NCBI GenBank assembly: GCA_902797885.1
Contig: CADBUP010000055.1
Location: 1-43,937, forward strand
Reading direction: 5' to 3'
Length of the DNA stretch: 43,937 nt
Source of the DNA: an uncultured Ruminococcus sp.
GTDB lineage: Bacteria > Bacillota > Clostridia > Monoglobales > Monoglobaceae
Shown: piece after piece, positions 1 through 7,665 of the stretch
Position numbering within the stretch: the stretch's first letter is position 1
How the letters are laid out: every line of letters begins with the position of its first letter
Notes under the pieces: generated by a model
The model's database searches: none
Seen by the model: the letters and a program-made list of their open reading frames with translations, nothing else
Told to the model about the DNA's origin: nothing
Translations under genes and position numbers: made by a program

Positions 1-545
1 AATTATATAACGGCAGACCGACTGATGAAAGCGGTCGGCTCGATAAAGAAATAAGAGTGTATGACTTGTTGGATGAATTGGGGATAGAATACTGTCGCAT
101 AGACCACACCCCGGCGGGAAAAATGGAGGCGTGCCACGATATTGACGAAAAACTCGGTGTCGTTATATGCAAAAATCTTTTTTTGTGTAACCGCCAAAAA
201 ACGAAGTTTTATCTTTTGATGATGCCGGCGGCTAAGCCGTACAGAACGAGAATCTTTTCAAAGCTTGCCGGAAGCTCAAGGCTTTCATTCGGTCCTCCCG
301 AAGAAATGGAAGAGTTTCTTGACGTAACACCGGGTTCAGTCAGCATTTTGGGGCTGATGAATGACAAAGAAAACAATGTGAAGCTATATATCGATCAGGA
401 CGTTTTAGACAGCGAATTTATCGGCTGTCATCCGTGTATTAATACTTCAAGCTTAAGAATGAGAACCGCGGATATAACCGAGAAGTTTTTGCCCGCCGTA
501 CACCACGAGTATACTGCGGTTAAAATGCCGTATGATGAGGAATAA
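1..545 (+). CDS. prdX: Prolyl-tRNA deacylase (ProX/PrdX, YbaK-like), 5' truncated
   Basis: This is a trans-editing enzyme that hydrolyses mischarged aminoacyl-tRNAPro, typically Ala-tRNAPro. The open frame is already running at base 3 with LYNGRPTDESGRLDKEIRV, the usual N-terminal segment of ProX proteins, so the true start lies just outside the window and the ATG at 57 is internal. About 180 residues are visible, which is nearly full length. Family hallmarks are the CHDIDEKLG segment, KNLFLCNRQK (the lysine-bearing strand of the YbaK fold), the SFGPPEEMEEFL turn and the C-terminal GCHPCINTSSLRM. It ends in TAA at 543-545, directly before a hairpin and repeat element. The product family is clear; the upstream neighbour is not visible. 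Confidence 0.9.
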   Translation, partial: LYNGRPTDESGRLDKEIRVYDLLDELGIEYCRIDHTPAGKMEACHDIDEKLGVVICKNLFLCNRQKTKFYLLMMPAAKPYRTRIFSKLAGSSRLSFGPPEEMEEFLDVTPGSVSILGLMNDKENNVKLYIDQDVLDSEFIGCHPCINTSSLRMRTADITEKFLPAVHHEYTAVKMPYDEE

Positions 546-558
546 AAGAGGCAACCTC

Positions 559-789
559 TGAGCGTGCCGACAAACCCTATTTCGCGAAAAATTTCATTTT
601 GATTTTATCGCCGGCCCCTGATTCCGCCATGCCTGCCGCGGCGGAAAGGAAATGAAATTTTTCGCTTTTTTACGCCATTTTCAGCAAGATATTGCGACAT
701 TGATGCTGCGGCTTGGAAAGCGGATTATGGGCTTTGGGCAATTAATTCAAAGCAATATCTTGCTGAAAATAACTTTTTCGAGAGTGTGA
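559..789. repeat. Non-coding double-hairpin repeat element, copy A
   Basis: This 231-bp element is repeated at 5441-5715. It contains two perfect inverted repeats: 584-599 with 650-665 (16 bp) and 678-694 with 753-769 (17 bp). Its left end is TGAGCGTGCCGA and its right end is TCGAGAGTGTGA. The core shared with copy B includes CCCCTGATTCCGCCATGCCT and GGGCAATTAATTCAAAGC. It has no open frame of note. A short hairpin (547-559) abuts it on the left and a longer related one (789-811) on the right, between the convergent prdX and xylanase genes. It is probably a MITE- or REP-like element; no transposase lies nearby. Confidence 0.8.
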
Positions 790-815
790 GAGGCTGCCGC
801 CGGCAGCCTCTTTTA
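789..815. terminator. Terminator hairpin at right edge of repeat copy A
   Basis: The arms AGAGGCTGCCG and CGGCAGCCTCT form an 11-bp stem followed by TTTT on the plus strand. It can end transcripts coming from prdX. The left edge of the repeat carries a shortened version of the same hairpin (AGAGG-caa-CCTCT, 547-559) preceded by AAAA. A single original bidirectional terminator for the two convergent genes is likely. Confidence 0.75.
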
Positions 816-819
816 ACTA

Positions 820-2121
820 TTATAATACAATCTTTATTATTGAAGTGTCCTTATCGACTTTTTCGGTAAATTTCTTACCGTTCACAGTAATGTCGTAGGT
901 TCCATGGAACATTTCAGCAGAGGTCTGACCGATAGTATCTGAAACAGCATCGAATTCTGTATGCCATTCCTTATTTATAAGACAGTCAATAACCTTGTAT
1001 GCGGGTTTTTCACTGAAATCATGGTTTAACAGTCCGCCGCCGTAATAATCCTCATTCCAGTCTGAATTGGGGCTTACGAATGCGAAGCCGTCAACAAGAT
1101 TCCACCATACGATTGACTTTACGTTTCGGGTGCTGAACCAGAGGCGGTACAGGTTCTCGACTATCCTTGCCTGAACCTCAAGCTTTTCGGGTGTGCTGTC
1201 ATAAGATGGAACGGTTATTTCGGAGATGTGAAGAGAATCGCAAAGACCGGAATAAGTGTCAAGCATATCCATAATATGCTCTGCCTGAAGCATTTCGTTG
1301 TCATCGTTGCATATAGCTTCTTCCTTAATAAAAAGGTGGTTCTGTATGCCTATACCGTCGATTCGGCCGCCTGCATACATAATCTTTTTTGCAAGCTGAT
1401 ATGTAAGCGAGCGTTTCTTGCGATAGCTTCCCCAGTTAAAGCCTGCGTAGTCATTGAAAATCAGATGGCAATCAGGGAAGAGCTTGTCAGCGAGCTGATG
1501 AGCCTTTACCTCATAGTCTTCGGGCATATCCTCATAAATGCCGGCTTCCGCAACCTCGTTGCAGACATCCCAAACGGGAATTTTATCAGCATATTTTTCC
1601 GCAAGAATGCGGATTCTGTCATCGATGAGCTTCTGCATCTTCGTTTTATCCTTCGGCATCCATGAGGGAAGTCCGATTTCGGGGTTCAGCCATACCATAT
1701 TATGAGCCTTCGGCTGAATGTTGAGTTTTTCGCACCATTCGAGAACTTCATCTGCGGGCGGACGGCGATAAATCGGCTCGCTCCCCTTTTCAAAACGATA
1801 CTTACCTTTTTCGGGTTCGTCATCCTTCCAATAGAAGGGAACAACCGCCTGGTTGAACACCTTTTTGAATTTTTCGGTGTAGGTTTCATTATCCTCTTCA
1901 TTGTCAAACTGATTGACCATAAACGCGTTACAGCCGAATTTGAATTCACTGTCGGTCTGGTTGACGGAAATTTCCGCACCGTTTACGGGATTGCCGTTCT
2001 TGTCAGTCACTTTAATTTGAACGCTGCTCATACGGTTGCGCTTGATGTTTTGGGAAACAACCTCTGACAGCCCAAGTTTGTCTAAGTCAAGTTTTTTTAG
2101 ACATTCCATAGTATAACTCAT
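820..2121 (-). CDS. GH10 endo-1,4-beta-xylanase, cytoplasmic form
   Basis: This is a family 10 glycoside hydrolase that cleaves beta-1,4-xylan or xylo-oligosaccharide backbones with retention. The start is the ATG at 2121, which has AGGAGGA six bases upstream; a longer frame to 2148 would overlap that ribosome site. The product is 433 residues. The acid/base Glu is in WDVCNEV (about residue 189) and the nucleophile Glu is in LHISEITV (about 301). KAHNMVW and the late WWNLVDGF segment are also typical. An N-terminal beta domain (residues 30-60) precedes the barrel. No signal peptide is visible, so it probably acts on imported oligosaccharides. It is divergent from an AraC-type regulator, which probably controls it. 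Confidence 0.92.
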   Translation of the reverse strand: MSYTMECLKKLDLDKLGLSEVVSQNIKRNRMSSVQIKVTDKNGNPVNGAEISVNQTDSEFKFGCNAFMVNQFDNEEDNETYTEKFKKVFNQAVVPFYWKDDEPEKGKYRFEKGSEPIYRRPPADEVLEWCEKLNIQPKAHNMVWLNPEIGLPSWMPKDKTKMQKLIDDRIRILAEKYADKIPVWDVCNEVAEAGIYEDMPEDYEVKAHQLADKLFPDCHLIFNDYAGFNWGSYRKKRSLTYQLAKKIMYAGGRIDGIGIQNHLFIKEEAICNDDNEMLQAEHIMDMLDTYSGLCDSLHISEITVPSYDSTPEKLEVQARIVENLYRLWFSTRNVKSIVWWNLVDGFAFVSPNSDWNEDYYGGGLLNHDFSEKPAYKVIDCLINKEWHTEFDAVSDTIGQTSAEMFHGTYDITVNGKKFTEKVDKDTSIIKIVL

Positions 2122-2167
2122 AGATAATCCTCCTGAAAATAAATACATTATGTATTTTTATGCGGTA

Positions 2168-2196
2168 ATTATATCACCCGAGGGTAAATAACACAA
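2168..2196 (-). promoter_or_regulatory. Sigma-A promoter of the GH10 gene
   Basis: Read on the minus strand this is TTGTGT, a 17-bp spacer, then a perfect TATAAT. It lies about 47 bases upstream of the xylanase start. It is back to back with the AraC gene promoter, so the two -35 regions are only about 20 bp apart and a bound AraC protein could affect both. Confidence 0.8.
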
Positions 2197-2217
2197 CCTA
2201 AAATTTGAAACAAAAGG

Positions 2218-2246
2218 TTGAAAAAACGGAACAACTTTGGTATAAT
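2218..2246 (+). promoter_or_regulatory. Sigma-A promoter of the AraC-family gene
   Basis: TTGAAA at 2218-2223, a 17-bp spacer and TATAAT at 2241-2246. The first TTG of this -35 box could be mistaken for a start codon of the downstream gene, because the frame is open from there. The real ribosome site lies after the -10 box. Confidence 0.85.
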
Positions 2247-2265
2247 AGTCGTAGGGGTGATATTA

Positions 2266-3036
2266 ATGATTTTTGATAATAACAACGCCGCATTTAGGTT
2301 TTTGAATTCAGTTCATATTTCCGAGAAGGAAATAACCAAGTCACATATCCTTCCCCGTGCGTTTTGCGCATTATCATACAGAATTAACTCTGACACCGAA
2401 ATTGTAAGCAAGGGCGGTTCAATCAAGGTTAAATCCGGTGATATTACGTTTTTCCCCGCGAATTCATCATATAGCAGAATATCGAAAAAGGAAGAACTTA
2501 TAGCTGTGCATTGTGAGGTCTTTAACGATTTCACTAAGGAAATTTGTGCTTATGCCCCGAAAGACAGCGAGAGATTTTTTGAATTGTTCCGAAAAATACA
2601 TGACGTGTATCAGAAACGTGCTCCGGGATATTTGTATGAAGCAGGGGCGCTTGTAAATATGATTCTTATGAATATTTGCTTAGAGCGCAAAAACGAATCA
2701 AAAAAACATTCGAGGAAATTTCTTACAGCGGTTGAATATATGAACGAAAATTTCTCCAATCCACAGCTTACCACCGAGGAAATTGCCGCGGTATGTAATG
2801 TTTCGGAGGGATACCTGCGTAAAATTTTTCGTAATGAGGCGGATATTTCGCCTAAGAGATATTTGAACAGGCTTCGTGTTCAACGCGCAGTGTCGCTGAT
2901 TAACTGTGGATTTTACAGCGTTGCACAGGTTTCTGAAATGGTGGGGTTCTATGATGCAAAATATTTCTCGACGGTGTATAAAAAATATGCTGCTTCATCA
3001 CCGAGTCATTACACGGAAAATGCAGTAAAATATTAA
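2266..3036 (+). CDS. AraC-family transcriptional regulator
   Basis: A 256-residue one-component regulator. The ATG at 2266 is chosen because AGGGGTGA precedes it at good spacing and the upstream in-frame TTG is inside the -35 box. Residues 1-130 form a cupin-like sensor region (GGSIKVKSGDITFFPA is typical of AraC sugar-binding arms). Residues 150-256 hold two helix-turn-helix units: LTTEEIAAVCNVSEGYLRKI and the second around SVAQVSEMVGFYDAKYFSTV. It is divergent from the GH10 xylanase, so xylan-derived sugar control of that gene is the simplest inference; the ligand is not shown by the sequence. The stop codon is part of the terminator stem. Confidence 0.88.
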   Translation: MIFDNNNAAFRFLNSVHISEKEITKSHILPRAFCALSYRINSDTEIVSKGGSIKVKSGDITFFPANSSYSRISKKEELIAVHCEVFNDFTKEICAYAPKDSERFFELFRKIHDVYQKRAPGYLYEAGALVNMILMNICLERKNESKKHSRKFLTAVEYMNENFSNPQLTTEEIAAVCNVSEGYLRKIFRNEADISPKRYLNRLRVQRAVSLINCGFYSVAQVSEMVGFYDAKYFSTVYKKYAASSPSHYTENAVKY

Positions 3037-3066
3037 AAGCCCCGGCTCATTTGAGCCGAGGCTTTT
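3035..3066. terminator. Bidirectional terminator between araC-type gene and galK
   Basis: AAAAGCCCCGGCTCA pairs with TGAGCCGAGGCTTTT with one mismatch. It is flanked by A and T runs, so it can serve both convergent genes. Confidence 0.85.
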
Positions 3067-3078
3067 AATATTTCGCTG

Positions 3079-4245
3079 TTATTTAATTTCTCTTCCGCCG
3101 TCGCCGATTTCGGTGATATAGAATGAAGCCGCATATCCGATTTTGTCGAGGTATTCCTTACCGACTTTTTCGATGAATTCGTCAACGCCGTCTTCCTTTA
3201 CAAGGCTGACGGTACAGCCGCCGAAACCTGCGCCGGTCATTCTTGAACCGAGTACGCTGTCAAGCTTCAGTGCGCTTTCAACCAATGTGTCAAGCTCTGT
3301 GCAGGAAACTTCATACAAATCGCGAAGCGATTCGTGAGATGCCGTCATAAGCTCGCCGAATGCCTTAAGGTCACCCTTTTGAAGGACATCAACCGAACGC
3401 AGAACCCTGTCGTCCTCAGAGATGACGTGCATAACTCTGTTTCTGATAACTTCGTCTGTGATAAGATGCTTTGCGCCATCAAATTCTTCGGCTGAGATGT
3501 CGCCGAGACAGGTCTTATCGGGAAGCTCTGCCTTTAAGAGCTCAAGACCTTTTTCGCATTCCGAGCGTCTTTCGTTATACTTCGAGTCAGCAAGTGAACG
3601 CTTTTTGTTGGTGTTGGAAATCACAAGTTTATATCCGTCTAACTGAATGGGAACAAGCTTATAGTCAAGGGTCTTACAGTTAAGGAAGATGACGTGATTC
3701 TTCTTACCCATTGCCGAAGCAAACTGATCCATAATTCCACAGTTTACACCGATGTAATTGTGCTCTGCAAGCTGACTGATTTTAGCCATTTCGATATTGT
3801 CAATATCTTTTGCTCCGCCGAGTGAAGCCATTGCTATTGCCGCCGAAACTTCGATAGCAGCAGAGGAAGAAAGACCGCCGCCGTGAGGAGTGGTATCGTG
3901 GAAGAGCATATCCGCACCACAGATGTTATAGCCTGCCTTGCGAAGCTCATCAAAGATTCCGAACTGATAGTTGCCCCACTTTAGATCCTTGTATTTATCG
4001 ATAGTGTTGAGGTCGCCCTCTACGATTCCGTCAAGGTCGGTTGCCTTCATGCGAACAACGCTATCCTCTCTCGGACGTGCAATTATGGTAGTAGCCATAG
4101 TAAGCGCCGCCGGGAAAACAAAGCCGCCGTTATAGTCGGTGTGTTCGCCGATAAGGTTTACTCTTCCGGGGGAAGCGAATACGCGGATTCCGTCATCGGT
4201 ACCGCCGAATATTTCAAGAAATTGTTTTTTGAGTTCGTTTATCAT
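3079..4245 (-). CDS. galK: Galactokinase
   Basis: It phosphorylates alpha-D-galactose to galactose-1-phosphate with ATP, the first committed step of the Leloir pathway. The 388 residues match the family length. Visible GHMP-kinase motifs are GRVNLIGEHTDYNGG (27-41, the galactokinase signature), GGGLSSSAA (122-130, the phosphate loop) and TGAGFGGCT near the C-terminus. The ATG follows the galT stop codon with no gap, and AGGAGGA lies inside the galT end, so the pair is translationally coupled. galE and galM are not in the window. Confidence 0.96.
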   Translation of the reverse strand: MINELKKQFLEIFGGTDDGIRVFASPGRVNLIGEHTDYNGGFVFPAALTMATTIIARPREDSVVRMKATDLDGIVEGDLNTIDKYKDLKWGNYQFGIFDELRKAGYNICGADMLFHDTTPHGGGLSSSAAIEVSAAIAMASLGGAKDIDNIEMAKISQLAEHNYIGVNCGIMDQFASAMGKKNHVIFLNCKTLDYKLVPIQLDGYKLVISNTNKKRSLADSKYNERRSECEKGLELLKAELPDKTCLGDISAEEFDGAKHLITDEVIRNRVMHVISEDDRVLRSVDVLQKGDLKAFGELMTASHESLRDLYEVSCTELDTLVESALKLDSVLGSRMTGAGFGGCTVSLVKEDGVDEFIEKVGKEYLDKIGYAASFYITEIGDGGREIK

Positions 4246-5232
4246 TTATTTGTCCTCCTGTGCCATCTTTTCAAGAAATTTTTTGTGTGCCGCACGAAGT
4301 TCCTCGGCCTTTTCTTCCGGAGCGGTCGGGTTGCAGGCAGCCCACGCACCTGTTTCGCTCGATGCGTTAAACTTCTGCTTGTCAGCCGCACGCATCGGCG
4401 GGAAGAATTCTATGTGGAAGTGGAAGAACTCACTTGTATCCTCGCTGTTGACCGGACCCTGGTGCATACACATCATATATGGGAAGGTATAGTCAAACAG
4501 ACAGTCAAGCGTACCTGCGGTCTCTTTTAATATTTTAGCGAGATTATCCTTTTGTCTGTCGCTAAACTCCGAAAGGTTCTGAACGTGTGACTTTGCACCG
4601 ATATACACGCCATAGGGATAATCGGTAAAGAACGGAAGGAAGGTGATAAAATCTTCGTTTTCAAAGATTACACGTTTTTTAAACTCAACTTCGTTCTTTA
4701 TTATGTCACAGAAGAGACAGTTTCCCTTCTCACTGAAATATTCCTTAGAAGATTCAAGCTCAACTTCAAGCTTTTTCGGAATATAGCTATAGCCGTAAAT
4801 CTGACCGTGGGGGTGGGGCATAGTTACGCCGACCGCCGCACCGCGGTTTTCAAAGATGAATACATACTTGATTTTTTCGTCTTTTGAAAGCTCGTTAAAA
4901 CGGTCTGTCCAGAGGTCAACCAGCTCGCGGATATGCGGAACGGGAAGCTCGGGCAGAGTAATTGTATGATTCGGCGAATAGAGTATAACCTCGCACTTTC
5001 CGTATGCTTCACGGGTCTTATAAAGCTCGGTTTCGACATCGTCGGGTGTCGGAGGATTCTGTGAAAGAGCCGGGAAGTCGTTGTCATATTCGTATACGTC
5101 AAAGTGGTCGGGAACCTTTCCCGAACCGGGACAGAACGGACACCAGCCCTTAGGCATTTGAGGTCTGTTTTGTCTGTGTGATGCTATCATTACCCAATCC
5201 TTTGTTAAAGGATTATAACGCAATTCTGCCAT
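4246..5232 (-). CDS. galT: Galactose-1-phosphate uridylyltransferase (HIT-type GalT)
   Basis: It transfers UMP from UDP-glucose to galactose-1-phosphate, giving glucose-1-phosphate and UDP-galactose. The product is 328 residues. The active-site HPHGQ is at about 140-144, with His142 as the expected uridylylated nucleophile. Zinc-type cysteines are in WCPFCPG (31-34) and GNCLFCD, and FHFHIEF forms the C-terminal His cluster. It is first in the galTK operon, with AAAGG about ten bases before the ATG and a sigma-A promoter about 55 bases upstream. Confidence 0.96.
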   Translation of the reverse strand: MAELRYNPLTKDWVMIASHRQNRPQMPKGWCPFCPGSGKVPDHFDVYEYDNDFPALSQNPPTPDDVETELYKTREAYGKCEVILYSPNHTITLPELPVPHIRELVDLWTDRFNELSKDEKIKYVFIFENRGAAVGVTMPHPHGQIYGYSYIPKKLEVELESSKEYFSEKGNCLFCDIIKNEVEFKKRVIFENEDFITFLPFFTDYPYGVYIGAKSHVQNLSEFSDRQKDNLAKILKETAGTLDCLFDYTFPYMMCMHQGPVNSEDTSEFFHFHIEFFPPMRAADKQKFNASSETGAWAACNPTAPEEKAEELRAAHKKFLEKMAQEDK

Positions 5233-5287
5233 TTTATCATAACCTTTCTTTTTAGGAATTAATTTTGGACATACCTTTATATATTTA

Positions 5288-5315
5288 AGTATATCATAAA
5301 CATAGAATACGTCAA
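5288..5315 (-). promoter_or_regulatory. Sigma-A promoter of galTK
   Basis: On the minus strand this is TTGACG, a 16-bp spacer, then TATACT, about 55 bases upstream of galT. No clear operator palindrome was seen around it. The stretch 5316-5413 holds nothing else recognisable. Confidence 0.75.
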
Positions 5316-5413
5316 TAAAAAAATTTTGATTTTTATACCGTAAAATTACAACATCAACAAAAAATAGTACCGTTTTTGGATAAATTGACCTAAATATATA
5401 AGGTTATTAGAAT

Positions 5414-5441
5414 AAAAGCCCCGGCGTGGTTGCCGGGGCTT
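5414..5441 (-). terminator. Left copy of duplicated terminator hairpin (asnB side)
   Basis: GCCCCGGC-gtggtt-GCCGGGGC hairpin. On the minus strand it is followed by TTTTATT, so it can terminate asnB transcripts that read through the repeat. The same 26 bp (5416-5441) recurs exactly at 5715-5740 on the other side of repeat copy B. Confidence 0.8.
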
Positions 5442-5715
5442 GAGCGTGACGATAAAGAACGAAAAATTTCATTTTTAATAAAACACCGTCCCCTGATTCC
5501 GCCATGCCTGTCTCCGCTGTACGCTTCGGTCGGCGATAAGCGGTTGTCACCGGCAACCATCGCCGCGGCGGCAAAGAAATGAAATTTTTCGCGGTTTTAC
5601 AATGTTTTCTGCAAGATATTGTTACATTGCCGCAACGGGCGCGGCGGCGGATTTATGGGCTGGGGCAATTAATTCAAAGCAATATCTTGCTGAAGACAAC
5701 TTTTCGACAGTCTGA
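5441..5715. repeat. Non-coding double-hairpin repeat element, copy B
   Basis: This 275-bp element is homologous to copy A at 559-789, with matching ends TGAGCGTGACGA and TCGACAGTCTGA. It keeps both hairpins: 5460-5474 with 5577-5591 (15 bp perfect), and the pair around GCAAGATATTG at 5611-5621 with CAATATCTTGC at 5680-5690. It carries about 45 extra bases between GCCATGCCTG and CCGCGGCGG, which include their own small inverted repeats. It is flanked by an exact 26-bp direct duplication of a terminator hairpin. This looks like an insertion with target duplication, although 26 bp is long for that. Confidence 0.8.
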
Positions 5716-5742
5716 AGCCCCGGCGTGGTTGCCGGGGCTTTT
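5715..5742 (+). terminator. Right copy of duplicated terminator hairpin
   Basis: Same 26-bp hairpin as 5416-5441, here followed by TTTT on the plus strand only. It overlaps the last base pairs of asnB. If one copy and the repeat are removed, the remaining sequence is an ordinary symmetric terminator with A4 and T4 flanks. Confidence 0.75.
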
Positions 5743-7330
5743 ATATAAATGATTTTCCGCTGTCGCCGTAGTTTGAAAGAACTCGTGCTGACGGGTCGTT
5801 TACGTCACAGCCTTCCCATTCTTTATTGGGCATCCAGAAGTCAACAATCGTCTCGCTCTGACCGGGATAGTATTTTTCAAATATCTCGCGATAGAGCAGG
5901 GGCTCCTTAGTAAACGGCTGAGCGTGAGTATATTTCTTGCGCTTTTCTTCAAATTCTTTGTCGGTATAAACACCCTCGGCATATTCTTTCAGATAATCTA
6001 CCATTGAGTGTCCTACCGCGTCAGAGAACGCGGCCTTCTCGCGGAAGAGTATATCATGCGGAAGATAGTCGCCTTCAAACGCCTTGCGGAGCAGATACTT
6101 ACCCTTTCCGTAGGTGTTCATCTTCATCTTGGGGTCAATCGCCATTACATACTTAACAAAATCCAAATCGCCGAACGGAACGCGTGCTTCAAGCGAGTTT
6201 ACAGAGATACAGCGGTCGGCACGCAGAACGTCATACATATATAATTCGCGGAGACGTTTTTGAGCTTCCTTTTGGAATTCCTCGGCGCTTGGGGCAAAGT
6301 CGGTGTATTTATATCCGAACAGCTCGTCTGAAATCTCGCCCGTCAGAAGAACCCTGATATCGGTATCCTCATGGATTGCCTTGCAGACAAGGTACATTCC
6401 CATGCTTGCGCGGATTGTGGTTATGTCGTATGTTCCGAGAAGAGCAATGACCGTCTCTAAGTTTTTGAGAACGTCATCCTTTGAAATTATGACTTCGGTA
6501 TGGTCGCTTTTTATATAATCCGCAACCTCTTTAGCGTATTTTAAATCGATTGCGTCTTCGCTCATACCTATGGCAAACGTCTTTATCGGCTTATCTGAAA
6601 GCTTGGCGGCTATAGAGCACACGAGTGAAGAGTCAAGTCCGCCGCTCAGCAGGAAACCGACCTTTGCGTCAGACACAAGGCGTTTTTTAACACCGCTGAC
6701 CAGCTTATCGTGGATGTTTTTGCATATCGTTTCGATGTCATCGTGTAGATACTCGTCTACCTCTTCGATTCGGCAATAGCAAACGAACTCGCCGTCTTTG
6801 TAATAATGCCCGGGAGGGAACGGCATAATCTTATCACAAATACCGACCAGGTTTTTAGCTTCGCTTGCAAAAACGATAACATCTTTCCTGTCATACCCAT
6901 AGAAGAGGGGGCGGATGCCAATCGGGTCCCTTGCCGCGATATAGCTGTTTGTCTTTGCATCGTATATTATGCAGGCAAACTCAGCATCGAGTTTTTTAAA
7001 CATATCCGTGCCATATTCCTTATAAAGCGGAAGGAGAATTTCACAGTCTGAATCGCTCTTGAAAGCATAGCCTTTGGCTTCAAGTTCTTTTTTGAACTTG
7101 TCAAAGCCATAAATCTCGCCGTTACACACAACATAGCTTCCGTCCATTGAAAACGGCTGCATACCCTCGTCGGTAAGACCCATAATTGCCAGTCGGTGAA
7201 AGCCGAGAAGACCGTTTCCGGTATCAACAATCCTGCTGTCGTCGGGACCTCTTGATATGGTACGGTCAAAACCTATTTTAAACTCTTTTATGGAGGCGCC
7301 GCCTCCGCAATAACCCATAATAGAACACAT
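5741..7330 (-). CDS. asnB: Asparagine synthetase B (glutamine-hydrolysing)
   Basis: It makes asparagine from aspartate, ATP and glutamine. The product is 529 residues. Cys2 (MCSIMGYCGG) is the N-terminal nucleophile of the class II glutaminase domain, which runs to about 200 with LGFHRLAI and CNGEIYG. The synthetase domain carries the PP-loop SGGLDSS at 229-235 and RVLLTGEISDELFGY. The start ATG has CGGAGGA seven bases upstream. It is the last gene of the minus-strand block glnN, amt-PII, asnB, and a T-box leader with an Asn-type specifier lies directly upstream, so it should be induced when tRNAAsn is uncharged. Confidence 0.95.
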   Translation of the reverse strand: MCSIMGYCGGGASIKEFKIGFDRTISRGPDDSRIVDTGNGLLGFHRLAIMGLTDEGMQPFSMDGSYVVCNGEIYGFDKFKKELEAKGYAFKSDSDCEILLPLYKEYGTDMFKKLDAEFACIIYDAKTNSYIAARDPIGIRPLFYGYDRKDVIVFASEAKNLVGICDKIMPFPPGHYYKDGEFVCYCRIEEVDEYLHDDIETICKNIHDKLVSGVKKRLVSDAKVGFLLSGGLDSSLVCSIAAKLSDKPIKTFAIGMSEDAIDLKYAKEVADYIKSDHTEVIISKDDVLKNLETVIALLGTYDITTIRASMGMYLVCKAIHEDTDIRVLLTGEISDELFGYKYTDFAPSAEEFQKEAQKRLRELYMYDVLRADRCISVNSLEARVPFGDLDFVKYVMAIDPKMKMNTYGKGKYLLRKAFEGDYLPHDILFREKAAFSDAVGHSMVDYLKEYAEGVYTDKEFEEKRKKYTHAQPFTKEPLLYREIFEKYYPGQSETIVDFWMPNKEWEGCDVNDPSARVLSNYGDSGKSFI

Positions 7331-7373
7331 AATAATATCCTCCGAATAAATTAAATAAATTTTTCAGCATCCA

Positions 7374-7643
7374 TATAGGGCAAGTGCTGTGCTTGCGGTG
7401 CCACCTATATTTACTTAATTTCCAAGCCTCTGACAAGGCTCTGCCGTCTTACGCGCGGCACATTACGTCGCACCTACTAAAACGCCCAAACGGTGTTCTG
7501 ACAAAGCGAACGCTTTGTCGGAACACCTTATGGGTATTGTTTCGGATTGCAGCTCGAAAAGTGTTATTCATACGGGACGTGCTGTGCGAATCTCACCGCC
7601 TCGCGCTCTCTGTATGCCGTTTCCCGTATTACTTGTCTTTTCT
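7374..7643 (-). promoter_or_regulatory. T-box leader (Asn specifier) upstream of asnB
   Basis: On the minus strand the T-box core TGGCACCGC is at 7395-7403, inside an antiterminator whose outer arms ATATAGG and CCTATAT pair (7374-7410). Stem I is anchored by ATACGGGA (7622-7629) pairing with TCCCGTAT (7570-7577). The specifier loop reads GAATAACACTTTTCGAG, where AAC (7563-7565) fits asparagine and matches the gene downstream. A long stem II lies at 7492-7528 (GTGTTC and GACAAAGCG arms). It begins about 20 bases after the amt stop codon, so it may sit inside an amt-asnB transcript. No U-run terminator is evident between the T-box and the start codon. Confidence 0.88.
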
Positions 7644-7665
7644 CAAACGCTTTTTATTCTGTGGT

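Noticed and set aside
2218-2265. An extended N-terminus of the AraC-type protein from a TTG
   Set aside because: The TTG belongs to the -35 box TTGAAA and the TATAAT lies inside the supposed coding stretch.
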